A stretch of DNA of 6,043 nt from a bacterium (lineage in GTDB: Bacteria; Ratteibacteria; UBA8468; B48-G9; JAFGKM01). A program made the translations under genes and the position numbers. Where the stretch lies: positions 1-6,043 of the forward strand of contig JAGHCG010000204.1 in assembly GCA_021160565.1 (NCBI GenBank), written 5' to 3'. Positions 1 through 5,858 of this stretch are shown here, piece by piece (the first letter of the stretch is position 1; every line of letters starts with the position of its first letter). The notes under the pieces are model-generated. The model saw nothing but the letters and a program-made list of their open reading frames with translations, did no database searches and was not told the origin of the DNA.

Positions 1-171
1 CTTAAATGCTGAAATAACTCCGTTTTTTTTCATCAATATTTCACTTTCTTTTTCAATTTCATAAGTAGTAATTCCTGGTTTTATTATTTCTTTCAACTCT
101 TCAAGTATACATTTACACTTTCTGCATGCAATTTTCATTTTCTCAAGTTCTATAGCACTTCTTATTACCAT
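1..171 (-). CDS. map: Methionine aminopeptidase type I, N-terminal part (3' end beyond the window)
   Basis: Removes the initiator methionine from nascent proteins whose second residue is small; a cytosolic metallo-enzyme working at the ribosome exit. Only the first 57 codons are visible, and they are open to the window edge. They match the family's N-terminal helix region: an IELEKMKIA stretch near residues 7-15 (family consensus like EIEKMRxAG), then IKPGITTYEIE near 30-40, and GVISAFK at 51-57, just before the usual GY motif. The metal-binding Asp/His/Glu residues lie further on and cannot be checked. The start ATG overlaps the end of adk by 7 bases (adk ends TGG TAA) and is preceded by AGGGA with a 7-base spacer inside adk. 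The place after adk is the usual one in secY-adk-map operons. Odd: a Cys-x2-Cys-x-Cys cluster at residues 16, 19 and 21, where most homologues have Gly/Ala residues. Identity is confident; completeness is unknown. Confidence 0.9.
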   Translation of the reverse strand, partial: MVIRSAIELEKMKIACRKCKCILEELKEIIKPGITTYEIEKESEILMKKNGVISAFK

Positions 172-809
172 TTTATTATCCCTGAAATTTCTTTAATTAT
201 TTCATCCAGTCCTGCTTCACCATCCACTTCATAAAAATCACCTTTATTTCTGTAATATTCAAGTAAAGGTGCTGTTATCTGGTGGTAAATATGAAGTCTG
301 TTTCTTATCACATCCTCTTTATCGTCCTCTCTCTGAATTAATTTCCCTCCACATTTATCACATATTCCATCCTTTTTTGGTGGAATATTGATTAAATGGT
401 AAATAGCACCGCATTTTTCACAAACTCTTCTATTTGAAAGACGTTCCACAATAAAATCATCATCTGCATTTAAAAAAACTGTTTTTATTTCTCCTTCTTT
501 TCCATAAACTTCATCTATCATTTTTGCCTGATTTAAGTTTCTCGGAAATCCATCAAGAATAAATCCATTTTCACAATCACTTTCAGAGGTTCTCTTTTTT
601 ATTATCGAAACCACTATTTCATCTGGAACAAGTTCTCCCTTTTCCATATAATCTTTTGCTTTCTTACCAAGTTCTGTCTCTCTATTTACATTTTCCCTTA
701 AAAGGTCTCCTGAAGAAATCAATGGTAAATTCCACATCTGGCTTAATTTATTTCCCACTGTTCCCTTTCCTGCTCCTGGTGGACCAAGTAAAATCAATAT
801 TTTTTTCAT
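165..809 (-). CDS. adk: Adenylate kinase, zinc-binding LID type
   Basis: Catalyses ATP + AMP to 2 ADP in the cytosol and keeps the adenylate pool in balance. The 214-residue length is normal for the long bacterial form. Visible motifs in order: P-loop GPPGAGKGT at 9-17, the AMP-binding SSGDLLR at 32-38, the family signature FILDGFPR at 83-90, Arg123/Arg127/Arg128 at the entry to the LID, and the second arginine pair Arg169/Arg171 in VIRNRL. The LID carries Cys130, Cys133, Cys150 and Cys153 in a C-x2-C-x16-C-x2-C spacing, which in this family binds structural zinc. The start ATG shares four bases with the secY stop (ATGA), and no clear Shine-Dalgarno is seen before it, so translation probably depends on coupling to secY. 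The TAA stop lies within the first codons of map. Nothing is broken or missing. Confidence 0.98.
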   Translation of the reverse strand: MKKILILLGPPGAGKGTVGNKLSQMWNLPLISSGDLLRENVNRETELGKKAKDYMEKGELVPDEIVVSIIKKRTSESDCENGFILDGFPRNLNQAKMIDEVYGKEGEIKTVFLNADDDFIVERLSNRRVCEKCGAIYHLINIPPKKDGICDKCGGKLIQREDDKEDVIRNRLHIYHQITAPLLEYYRNKGDFYEVDGEAGLDEIIKEISGIIKW

Positions 810-2113
810 TTTTTCTGTTTTTTGATAAATCCCTGATAATGTCTGAGAAGTAAATGTGCTTCAACCTGTCTTATTGTTTCTATCAAAACTGATACAACTA
901 TAAGAAGTCCTATCCCTCCAAATAAACTCGCAACAATATATGGAATTTTAAAGATTTTCATTATGATATACGGAAATATCGCTATTGAAACAAGCATGAG
1001 AGAACCTGGTAAAGTTATTCTGTTAAGAACTCTCTCAAGATAAAGACCTGTTGATTTTCCAGGTCTTATTCCCTGAATAAATCCACCATATTTTTGAAGG
1101 TCCTCTGCAACATTATCAGGATTAAAAATTATCCCAGCATAGAAATAACAGAAGAAAATTGTAAGAATTGCATATAAAACCATTCCCGGACCTGAGGAAG
1201 GAGAGAGAAACCGGGAAACATTCTGCAATACTCTATTAGGTGAAAAAGTGAGAATTGTTGCTGGAAATGTGAGAATTGAAATTGCAAAAATTAAAGGTAT
1301 AACTCCTCCCTGATTGAGTTTAATTGGAAGATAGGTGGATTGACCCCCATAAACTCTCCTTCCAATTACTCTTTTTGCATATTGAACAGGAACTCTTCTT
1401 TCACTTTCATTTACGATAATTGCTGCAGCAACCACTGCAAATATTAAAACAATCATTAGAATAACTGTAAGAAAATTCAACTGTCCTGTTGATACAAGTC
1501 CAGCAACTCTATGGAAAGCCACCGGCATTCTTGAAACAATACTTGCTGTTATTATAAGAGAAATTCCGTTTCCAATACCTTTTTCTGTAATCTGCTCACC
1601 AAGCCACATCAAAAATACAGTACCGGTAGTCATTGTAATAACTGTTGTCAATCTAAATAACCACCCTGGATTGGGAACCATTACTATATCTCCAAAATGA
1701 GCAGGATTTTCAAGCCACAGAGATATAGCAAAACTCTGAAAGATACAGAGAATAACTGTTCCTATTCTTGTTAACTGAGTTAGTTTTCTTCTTCCCTCCA
1801 CTCCACTTCTCACAAGATTCTCAAAATAAGGAACAACTGAAGCGAGAAGTTCAAGAATAATAGAAACACTTATATAAGGCATAATTCCCAGAGCAAAAAT
1901 CGTGGCATTTCTCAATGCTCCACCGGCAAATAAGTCAGCGAGACGAAAAAGAGTATTGGGAAAACTTTCAAAAAATCTTGAAAGCGCCTGTCCATCTATT
2001 CCAGGAGAAGGAATATAACAACCAAGTCTATAAACTGTAAGAAGTAAAATTGTTATTATTACTCTCTTCCTCAAATCAGGCACTTTAAATGTATCTCTTA
2101 CTCCCTCTAGCAT
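806..2113 (-). CDS. secY: Protein translocase subunit SecY
   Basis: Forms the protein-conducting channel of the Sec translocon in the inner membrane, with SecE and SecG as partners and SecA or the ribosome docking on its cytoplasmic loops. The 435-residue protein is very hydrophobic, with about ten membrane segments as in the family. Family signatures are visible: LGIMPYISVSIILELL near 75-90 (second segment) and WLGEQITEKGIGNGISLII near 170-188 (fourth segment). The long cytoplasmic loop with VNESERRVPVQYAKR lies near 234-248, the fifth loop with RPGKSTGLYLERVL near 350-363, and the C-terminal RHYQGF tail near 424-429. An in-frame GTG lies six bases upstream at 2119, but it falls inside the Shine-Dalgarno AGAGGTGA; the ATG at 2113 sits five bases after GAGG and is the better start. 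It follows rplO after 25 bases and overlaps adk by four. Confidence 0.98.
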   Translation of the reverse strand: MLEGVRDTFKVPDLRKRVIITILLLTVYRLGCYIPSPGIDGQALSRFFESFPNTLFRLADLFAGGALRNATIFALGIMPYISVSIILELLASVVPYFENLVRSGVEGRRKLTQLTRIGTVILCIFQSFAISLWLENPAHFGDIVMVPNPGWLFRLTTVITMTTGTVFLMWLGEQITEKGIGNGISLIITASIVSRMPVAFHRVAGLVSTGQLNFLTVILMIVLIFAVVAAAIIVNESERRVPVQYAKRVIGRRVYGGQSTYLPIKLNQGGVIPLIFAISILTFPATILTFSPNRVLQNVSRFLSPSSGPGMVLYAILTIFFCYFYAGIIFNPDNVAEDLQKYGGFIQGIRPGKSTGLYLERVLNRITLPGSLMLVSIAIFPYIIMKIFKIPYIVASLFGGIGLLIVVSVLIETIRQVEAHLLLRHYQGFIKKQKK

Positions 2114-2115
2114 TT

Positions 2116-2123
2116 TCACCTCT
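2116..2123 (-). promoter_or_regulatory. Shine-Dalgarno site deciding the secY start
   Basis: The minus-strand bases AGAGGTGA pair well with the 3' end of 16S rRNA and stand just before the ATG at 2113-2111, with five bases between GAGG and the ATG. The alternative in-frame GTG (2119-2117) is part of this very sequence and would leave no room for ribosome binding, so the ATG is preferred. This is the only junction from rplN to secY with a true short spacer (25 bases after the rplO stop). Confidence 0.75.
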
Positions 2124-2138
2124 TTTAAATCAGAAAAG

Positions 2139-2600
2139 TTATTCTGAAGGGCGTTTCTTTCCTATTTCAATAACTTTACCACCTGCTTTTTCAATCTTTT
2201 CTTTTGCTTTTCTGGAAAAATGGTGCGCATGAATTTCTATTTTTTTAGTAATTTTTCCTTCTCCAAGAATTCTTACACATTCTGTTTTCTTTATTAAACC
2301 TGCTTCTTTTAACTTTTCAGGAGTTATAACATCTCCTTCATTGAATTTTTTATCTATCTGATTCAAATTAACTATTTCAATTTTTACATCTTTTATATGA
2401 GTAAAACCTCTCTTTGGCAATCTCCTTATAAGAGGCATCTGACCACCTTCAAAATTAAAGGAAAGTTTATAACCACTTCTCGCTTTATGTCCTTTATGTC
2501 CTCTTGTGGAAGTTCCACCATGACCTGAAGCATCCCCTCTTCCAAGTCTCTTTTTATGATGTTTTGCTCCTTCAGGCGGTTTCAGTTGATGAAGTTTCAT
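2139..2600 (-). CDS. rplO: 50S ribosomal protein L15
   Basis: Large-subunit protein uL15, which binds 23S rRNA and helps late assembly of the 50S particle. The length of 153 residues is usual. The N-terminus has the typical MKLHQLKPPEGA opening, followed by the flexible basic and glycine-rich arm (LGRGDASGHGGTSTRGHKGHKAR, about 19-41), the GGQMPLIRRLPKRGF block at 52-66, and the C-terminal L15 signature region (VRILGEGKITKKIEI, then the SRKAKEKIEKAGG helix, about 109-141). The ATG at 2600 lies inside rpsE and the two genes share 29 bases in different frames. AAGGAG at 2612-2607, six bases before the ATG, is also inside rpsE, so the start is well supported. L30 (rpmD), usually just upstream, is missing. 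The C-terminal end is very basic. Confidence 0.98.
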   Translation of the reverse strand: MKLHQLKPPEGAKHHKKRLGRGDASGHGGTSTRGHKGHKARSGYKLSFNFEGGQMPLIRRLPKRGFTHIKDVKIEIVNLNQIDKKFNEGDVITPEKLKEAGLIKKTECVRILGEGKITKKIEIHAHHFSRKAKEKIEKAGGKVIEIGKKRPSE

Positions 2601-3054
2601 TTTCTTCTCCTTCTGTTTTAACTTCCTTCAACATACTCAGTGCTTTTACAGTTGACCTTATAACATTAAGAGGATTGGTTGAACCAAGACACTTACATGT
2701 TATATCTTTTATTCCACATACTTCAAAGAAAGCACGCATTGTTCTTCCAGCAACCATTCCATGACCTTTACTTGCTGGTTTGAGAATTACAAGAGAAGCA
2801 CCGTCTTTTGCTTTAACATCGTGAGGAATTGTTGTTCCCTTCAAAGGAACTTTAATGGCATTTTTTCTGGCTTTCTCTACTGCCTTTCTGATAGCTTCGG
2901 GAACTTCACCTGCCTTTCCAATTCCATAGCCTGCCCTTCCCTTCCCATCACCAACAACAACAAGGGCTCTGAAATTTAAATTTTTACCCCCTTTAGTAAC
3001 TTTTGTTACTCTTCTTATTTCAACCACTATCTGTTTTTCCTCTTCCTGTTCCAT
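2572..3054 (-). CDS. rpsE: 30S ribosomal protein S5
   Basis: Small-subunit protein uS5, located at the mRNA entry side of the 30S, where it affects decoding accuracy and helicase action. The 160 residues carry both parts of the family: the N-terminal double-stranded RNA-binding-like domain with KGGKNLNFRALVVVGDGKGR (21-40) and GYGIGKAGEVPEAIRKA (42-58), and the C-terminal half with GHGMVAGRTMRAFFE (97-111) and GSTNPLNVIRSTVKAL (124-139). The last 16 residues are an acidic Glu/Thr/Ser tail whose final nine codons and stop overlap the start of rplO. The ATG at 3054 comes 14 bases after the rplR stop. This is the widest gap in the ribosomal part, and only a weak AGAGA-like ribosome site is seen. 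Odd: Cys113, Cys120 and Cys122 sit where homologues usually have Ala, Thr or Ser. Confidence 0.98.
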   Translation of the reverse strand: MEQEEEKQIVVEIRRVTKVTKGGKNLNFRALVVVGDGKGRAGYGIGKAGEVPEAIRKAVEKARKNAIKVPLKGTTIPHDVKAKDGASLVILKPASKGHGMVAGRTMRAFFEVCGIKDITCKCLGSTNPLNVIRSTVKALSMLKEVKTEGEENETSSTETA

Positions 3055-3068
3055 TTTTTGTATCTCTG

Positions 3069-3452
3069 CTAAAATTTTAACCCTCCTTTTCGTGCAGATT
3101 CAGCAAGTGCTTTAACTCTTCCTGTATATTTATATCCGGCTCTATCAAAAACAACTTTTTCTATTCCAAGTTCTTTTGCTTTCTTTGCTATAAGTGTACC
3201 AACAATTTTTGCTCCTTCAACATTTCCACCTTTTGCATTACTATTTTCTTTTGCAAGTTTTTTAAATTCTTCTGATAAACTGGAAACTGTTGTCAAAACT
3301 TTACATGGAGAAACATCATCAACAACAAGAGAAGCATAAATATGTTTGAGACTTCGGAAAACAACAAGTCTCGGCTTCTCTTTTGTTCCTGAAATTTTTT
3401 TCCTAACTCTTAAATGTCTCTTTTTTCTTTTTTCTTCTTTTGTCTTCCTCAT
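3069..3452 (-). CDS. rplR: 50S ribosomal protein L18
   Basis: Large-subunit protein uL18, which binds 5S rRNA together with L5 and anchors it in the central protuberance. At 127 residues it is slightly longer than the usual 115-122. The N-terminal tail is strongly basic ([19 protein letters not shown], 2-20), followed by [21 protein letters not shown] (26-46), an Asn/Lys loop, then [47 protein letters not shown], which is the conserved C-terminal core (81-127) with the FDR and GRVKALA motifs. The ATG overlaps the rplF stop by four bases (ATGA). AGGAG at 3464-3460, inside the last rplF codons and seven bases before the ATG, supports the start. The gene ends with TAG, 14 bases before rpsE. Confidence 0.98.
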   Translation of the reverse strand: MRKTKEEKRKKRHLRVRKKISGTKEKPRLVVFRSLKHIYASLVVDDVSPCKVLTTVSSLSEEFKKLAKENSNAKGGNVEGAKIVGTLIAKKAKELGIEKVVFDRAGYKYTGRVKALAESARKGGLKF

Positions 3453-4015
3453 TGTGCTGCTCCTACTCCTGCTTTTCCAGCTTTATGTCTTACATATTCT
3501 CCTCTATATCTTATACCCTTTCCTTTATAAGGTTCAGGTGGATAAATCTTCCTTATTTTTGCAGCATAATCTCCTACCTGCTGTTTATCAATCCCTCTTA
3601 TAAATATTATTGTATTTCTCACTACTTCCACTGAAATGCCTTCTGGAATATCCACTTCAACTGGATGAGAAAAACCAAGTGTAAGAACAATTTTTTTTCC
3701 TTTAACTTCTGCTTTATATCCAACACCATGTATTTCTAAGATTTTCTCATAGCCATCTTTAACACCTATAACCATATTTTGAATAAGTGATCTTAAAAGA
3801 CCATGTAAAGCATTTGTCTTTCTAAAAAGTTTCTTGTTCTTCTCCGGCACTTCATTTTTTACCAGAATTTTATTATCCTCAATATTTACTGAAAGGCCAG
3901 GAAAAATTTCCTGCTGAAGTTTTCCCTTCGGTCCTTCAACGACAATCTTATTTCCTTCTATTTTTGCTTTCACTCCCTCTGGTAACTCAACAGGTCTTTT
4001 ACCCAATCTTGCCAT
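3449..4015 (-). CDS. rplF: 50S ribosomal protein L6
   Basis: Large-subunit protein uL6, placed near the factor-binding site and the sarcin-ricin loop of 23S rRNA and needed for late 50S assembly. The 188-residue protein shows the two repeated alpha/beta domains of the family. The first runs from [15 protein letters not shown] through [15 protein letters not shown] to [11 protein letters not shown] (about 1-85). The second begins with the [31 protein letters not shown] region (89-119) and contains the family signature [14 protein letters not shown] at 160-173. Length is a little above the common 177-180 because of a short Ala/Gly-rich C-terminal end, whose codons hold the ribosome site for rplR. 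The start ATG lies eight bases after the rpsH stop, with GGTGAGGT leading into it. Confidence 0.98.
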   Translation of the reverse strand: MARLGKRPVELPEGVKAKIEGNKIVVEGPKGKLQQEIFPGLSVNIEDNKILVKNEVPEKNKKLFRKTNALHGLLRSLIQNMVIGVKDGYEKILEIHGVGYKAEVKGKKIVLTLGFSHPVEVDIPEGISVEVVRNTIIFIRGIDKQQVGDYAAKIRKIYPPEPYKGKGIRYRGEYVRHKAGKAGVGAAQ

Positions 4016-4029
4016 TTTTTACCTCACCA
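4016..4029 (-). promoter_or_regulatory. rpsH stop / rplF Shine-Dalgarno junction
   Basis: The minus strand reads TGGTGAGGTAAAAA and then the rplF ATG. The rpsH stop TGA is part of the ribosome-binding GGTGAGGT element, so termination of S8 and initiation of L6 use the same bases. The junction is almost the same as the one between rpsN and rpsH (one base shorter). Confidence 0.7.
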
Positions 4030-4422
4030 TACATAAAAAAGTAATTCCCCTCCAACGCCCATTTCTCTTGCCTTTCTATCACTTAAAACACCTTTTGAAG
4101 TTGTTAATACAGCTATTCCAGCACCATTTTTAACCTTTGGAATTTCATCTTTTTTAACATATATCCTAACTCCGGGTTTACTTATCTTTTTTATTTCTGT
4201 AATTGCTCTTTTCTTCCCAGGATAATAAATAAGATGAACTCTCAAAATTTTTCTGTTGTTTTCTTCCAGAACTTCATAATCCTTAATATATTTCTCTTCC
4301 TTTAAAACTTCTGCTATTCTCTCTTTAAATTTACTGTAAGGAATATCCACATAATCTTTATAAACTAAATTTCCATTCCTTATTCTCGTAATCATATCAG
4401 CAATAGGATCTGTCATACTCAT
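4024..4422 (-). CDS. rpsH: 30S ribosomal protein S8
   Basis: Small-subunit protein uS8, a primary binder of the central domain of 16S rRNA; in E. coli it is also the translational repressor of the spc operon. The 132 residues begin with the conserved TDPIADMITRIRNGN (4-18), followed by the IPYSKFKERIAEVLKEEKYI helix region (27-46), and end with the family signature GIAVLTTSKGVLSDRKAREMGVGGELLFYVW (102-132). Length is normal. ATG at 4422 is preferred over the in-frame ATG at 4416, because the GAGG of the strong ribosome site stands seven bases before it. The gene begins nine bases after the rpsN stop and ends eight bases before rplF. Whether S8 represses its own operon here cannot be seen; the rplX-rplE junction has no free leader of the E. 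coli kind. Confidence 0.98.
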   Translation of the reverse strand: MSMTDPIADMITRIRNGNLVYKDYVDIPYSKFKERIAEVLKEEKYIKDYEVLEENNRKILRVHLIYYPGKKRAITEIKKISKPGVRIYVKKDEIPKVKNGAGIAVLTTSKGVLSDRKAREMGVGGELLFYVW

Positions 4423-4437
4423 TTTTTCACCTCACCA
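4423..4437 (-). promoter_or_regulatory. rpsN stop / rpsH Shine-Dalgarno junction
   Basis: The minus strand reads TGGTGAGGTGAAAAA and then the rpsH ATG. As at the next junction downstream, the last Trp codon TGG and stop TGA of the upstream gene form part of the ribosome-binding element. GAGG lies seven bases before the ATG. Confidence 0.7.
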
Positions 4438-4617
4438 ACTTGCTTTTTTAACCCCTGGTATTTCTCCTTTTGAAGCCAGTTCTCTGAAACAAATTCTACA
4501 GATTCCAAATTTTCTATAATAACCTCTTGGTCTTCCACATCTCCAGCATCTATTCCTTTTTCTCACAGCAAACTTCGGCTCTTTTTTCATCTTTTCCAAA
4601 AAACATTTTCTTGCCAA
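4432..4617 (-). CDS. rpsN: 30S ribosomal protein S14, zinc-binding type (S14Z)
   Basis: Small-subunit protein uS14 of the 30S head, in the short zinc-ribbon form (often called rpsZ or rpsN type Z). The 61-residue length is exactly that of the zinc form. Cys24, Cys27, Cys40 and Cys43 give a C-x2-C-x12-C-x2-C site within [24 protein letters not shown]. The end IPGVKKASW is the conserved C-terminus. The start codon is TTG at 4617-4615. No ATG lies at the right place; the reading gives the expected MARK-type opening, and a very strong GGGAGGAG at 4629-4622 stands directly before it inside the last codons of rplE. The rplE stop and this TTG are one base apart. All ten arginines are AGA or AGG. The family function is certain and the start is well supported. 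Confidence 0.97.
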   Translation of the reverse strand: MARKCFLEKMKKEPKFAVRKRNRCWRCGRPRGYYRKFGICRICFRELASKGEIPGVKKASW

Positions 4618-4618
4618 T

Positions 4619-5164
4619 TCACTCCTCCCTTATTGGTAATCCTATCTCTCTGAGTAAAGCCAGAGTTTCCTCCGGCGTTTTACCTGTTGTAACAATTGTA
4701 ACATTCATCCCCCGAACTTTATAAATTGTGTTATAATCCACTTCAGGAAAAATTATATGTTCTCTTATCCCTATGGTATAACTTCCCCTTCCATCCACTG
4801 ATTTTGGAGATAAACCACTGAAATCTCTAACTCTGGGTAATGCAACTGTAATCATTCTATCAAGAAATTCATACATTCTATCTTTTCTTAAAGTCACAAA
4901 AACTCCACATATATCACCCTTTCTCAAATTAAATCCTGCAATTGATTTTTTTGCTCTTGTAATAACTGGCTTCTGTCCTGTAATCAAAGCAAGTTCTTTA
5001 ACTGCTGATTCAACTGCTTTTGTATCTTTATTATCTTTCCCTATTCCCATATTTATAACTATTTTCACAAGTCTTGGTACCTGCAATTTATTCTTATATC
5101 CAAATTTTTTCATAAGTGCCGGTATTACATTTTCTTTATAATGGGTTTTCAATCTTGGTTCCAT
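4619..5164 (-). CDS. rplE: 50S ribosomal protein L5
   Basis: Large-subunit protein uL5, part of the central protuberance, which carries 5S rRNA with L18 and contacts the P-site tRNA. The 181 residues match the family length and order: [29 protein letters not shown] at 4-32, [10 protein letters not shown] at 33-42, the [24 protein letters not shown] block at 61-84, [23 protein letters not shown] at 105-127, and [23 protein letters not shown] at 138-160. The ATG is one base after the rplX stop. GAGGTGA, made by the final rplX codons (Glu-Val-Lys), is its ribosome site. The three last sense codons in turn form the rpsN ribosome site, so both ends of the gene are constrained by overlapping signals. 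Confidence 0.98.
   Translation of the reverse strand: MEPRLKTHYKENVIPALMKKFGYKNKLQVPRLVKIVINMGIGKDNKDTKAVESAVKELALITGQKPVITRAKKSIAGFNLRKGDICGVFVTLRKDRMYEFLDRMITVALPRVRDFSGLSPKSVDGRGSYTIGIREHIIFPEVDYNTIYKVRGMNVTIVTTGKTPEETLALLREIGLPIREE
4622..4629 (-). promoter_or_regulatory. Strong Shine-Dalgarno site deciding the TTG start of rpsN
   Basis: GGGAGGAG on the minus strand is the longest purine-rich ribosome site in the window. It is made by the last three sense codons of rplE (AGG GAG GAG) and is followed by TGAA and then the TTG start. The strength of the site may make up for the weak start codon. Confidence 0.75.
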
Positions 5165-5165
5165 T

Positions 5166-5489
5166 TTATTTCACCTCTGCAATTTCATTACATTTTTTAC
5201 AGTATCTAACTTTTGTTCCATCTTCCAGAAATTTTATTCCAAGTCTTGTTGGTTTCCCACATTTAAGACAGAAATACTGAACATTTGCTATTGAAATTGG
5301 TTTTTCCATCTGTATTATTCCGCCCTGCTGGTCAACTTTCCTCGGTCTTACATGTTTTTTCACAAAATTAACTCCTTCAACCAGAACTCTTCCTTCTTTT
5401 GGTAAAACTCTTTTAACTCTTCCCTTTTTTCCTCTATCTTTTCCCTTTATAACCTGAACAATATCTCCTTTTTTTATTTTAAATCCCAT
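5166..5489 (-). CDS. rplX: 50S ribosomal protein L24 with C-terminal zinc ribbon
   Basis: Large-subunit protein uL24, an early assembly initiator that binds 23S rRNA near the exit tunnel. The 107 residues hold an N-terminal KOW domain ([28 protein letters not shown], 3-30), followed by [15 protein letters not shown] (35-49) and [13 protein letters not shown] (58-70). At the C-terminus Cys74, Cys77, Cys97 and Cys100 make a C-x2-C-x19-C-x2-C ribbon. That ribbon is common in many bacterial L24 proteins but absent in others, for example E. coli. The ATG follows the rplN stop with no gap (TAAATG). GGAGGT at 5502-5497, in the last rplN codons, stands seven bases before it. The last codons also give the rplE ribosome site. 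Confidence 0.97.
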   Translation of the reverse strand: MGFKIKKGDIVQVIKGKDRGKKGRVKRVLPKEGRVLVEGVNFVKKHVRPRKVDQQGGIIQMEKPISIANVQYFCLKCGKPTRLGIKFLEDGTKVRYCKKCNEIAEVK

Positions 5490-5858
5490 TTACAATACCT
5501 CCGGAGCAAGAGAAATTATTTTTGTGAAATTTAAATCCCTCAATTCTCTTGGAACAGGACCAAAAACTCTTGTTCCTCTTGGGTTTTTCTCGTTATCTAT
5601 AATCACTGCGCAGTTATGGTCAAATCTTATTGTTGAACCATCTGGTCTTTTTATAGGAGCAACTGTTCTGACAATAACTGCTTTAACTTTTTCTTTCTTT
5701 TTCACTATTCCATCAGGCAGTGCATCTTTAACACTTGCAACAACAATATCTCCTACTTTTGCATATTTCTTTTTCGAACTCCCTATAAATCCAATAACTC
5801 TTATTTTTTTTGCTCCTGTATTATCGGCCACATTAAGAACAGTCCTAAGATGCACCAT
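5490..5858 (-). CDS. rplN: 50S ribosomal protein L14
   Basis: Large-subunit protein uL14 on the 30S-facing side of the 50S, forming an intersubunit bridge and the binding place of the silencing factor RsfS. With the ATG at 5858 the protein has 122 residues, the standard length, and opens with [17 protein letters not shown], close to the usual family opening. Other conserved parts are [16 protein letters not shown] (36-50), the [18 protein letters not shown] segment (71-88), and [13 protein letters not shown] (95-107). A longer reading from an in-frame TTG at 5879 would add seven mostly basic residues. It is rejected because those codons hold the ribosome site AAGGAG (5871-5866), seven bases before the ATG. 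The first 14 bases overlap the end of rpsQ. Confidence 0.97.
   Translation of the reverse strand: MVHLRTVLNVADNTGAKKIRVIGFIGSSKKKYAKVGDIVVASVKDALPDGIVKKKEKVKAVIVRTVAPIKRPDGSTIRFDHNCAVIIDNEKNPRGTRVFGPVPRELRDLNFTKIISLAPEVL

Noticed and set aside
23..30. Runs of eight A on the coding strand in map (and again in rplF at 3691-3698) as programmed frameshift sites.
   Set aside because: The frames stay open and conserved on both sides; such runs are expected in Lys-rich, low-GC genes and no stimulating structure is evident.
2114..2119. GTG at 2119 as the start of secY.
   Set aside because: It is part of the Shine-Dalgarno element AGAGGTGA; the ATG at 2113 has proper spacing.
2114..2138. A hidden promoter or terminator in the rplO-secY spacer.
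   Set aside because: The spacer is 25 bases, has no convincing hairpin plus T run, and is accounted for by the secY ribosome site.
2504..2764. Open frames on the plus strand here and at 656-853, 2761-2979, 3346-3603, 3440-3634 and 4527-4724.
   Set aside because: All lie antisense to well-identified genes, have no family resemblance or ribosome site, and show Phe/Ser/Leu-rich composition expected from the complement of Lys/Glu-rich coding sequence.
5160..5190. An S8-binding repressor site at the rplX-rplE junction, as in the E. coli spc operon.
   Set aside because: Only one base separates the two genes and I see no clear helix with an S8-like bulge; a site inside the coding sequence cannot be judged by eye.
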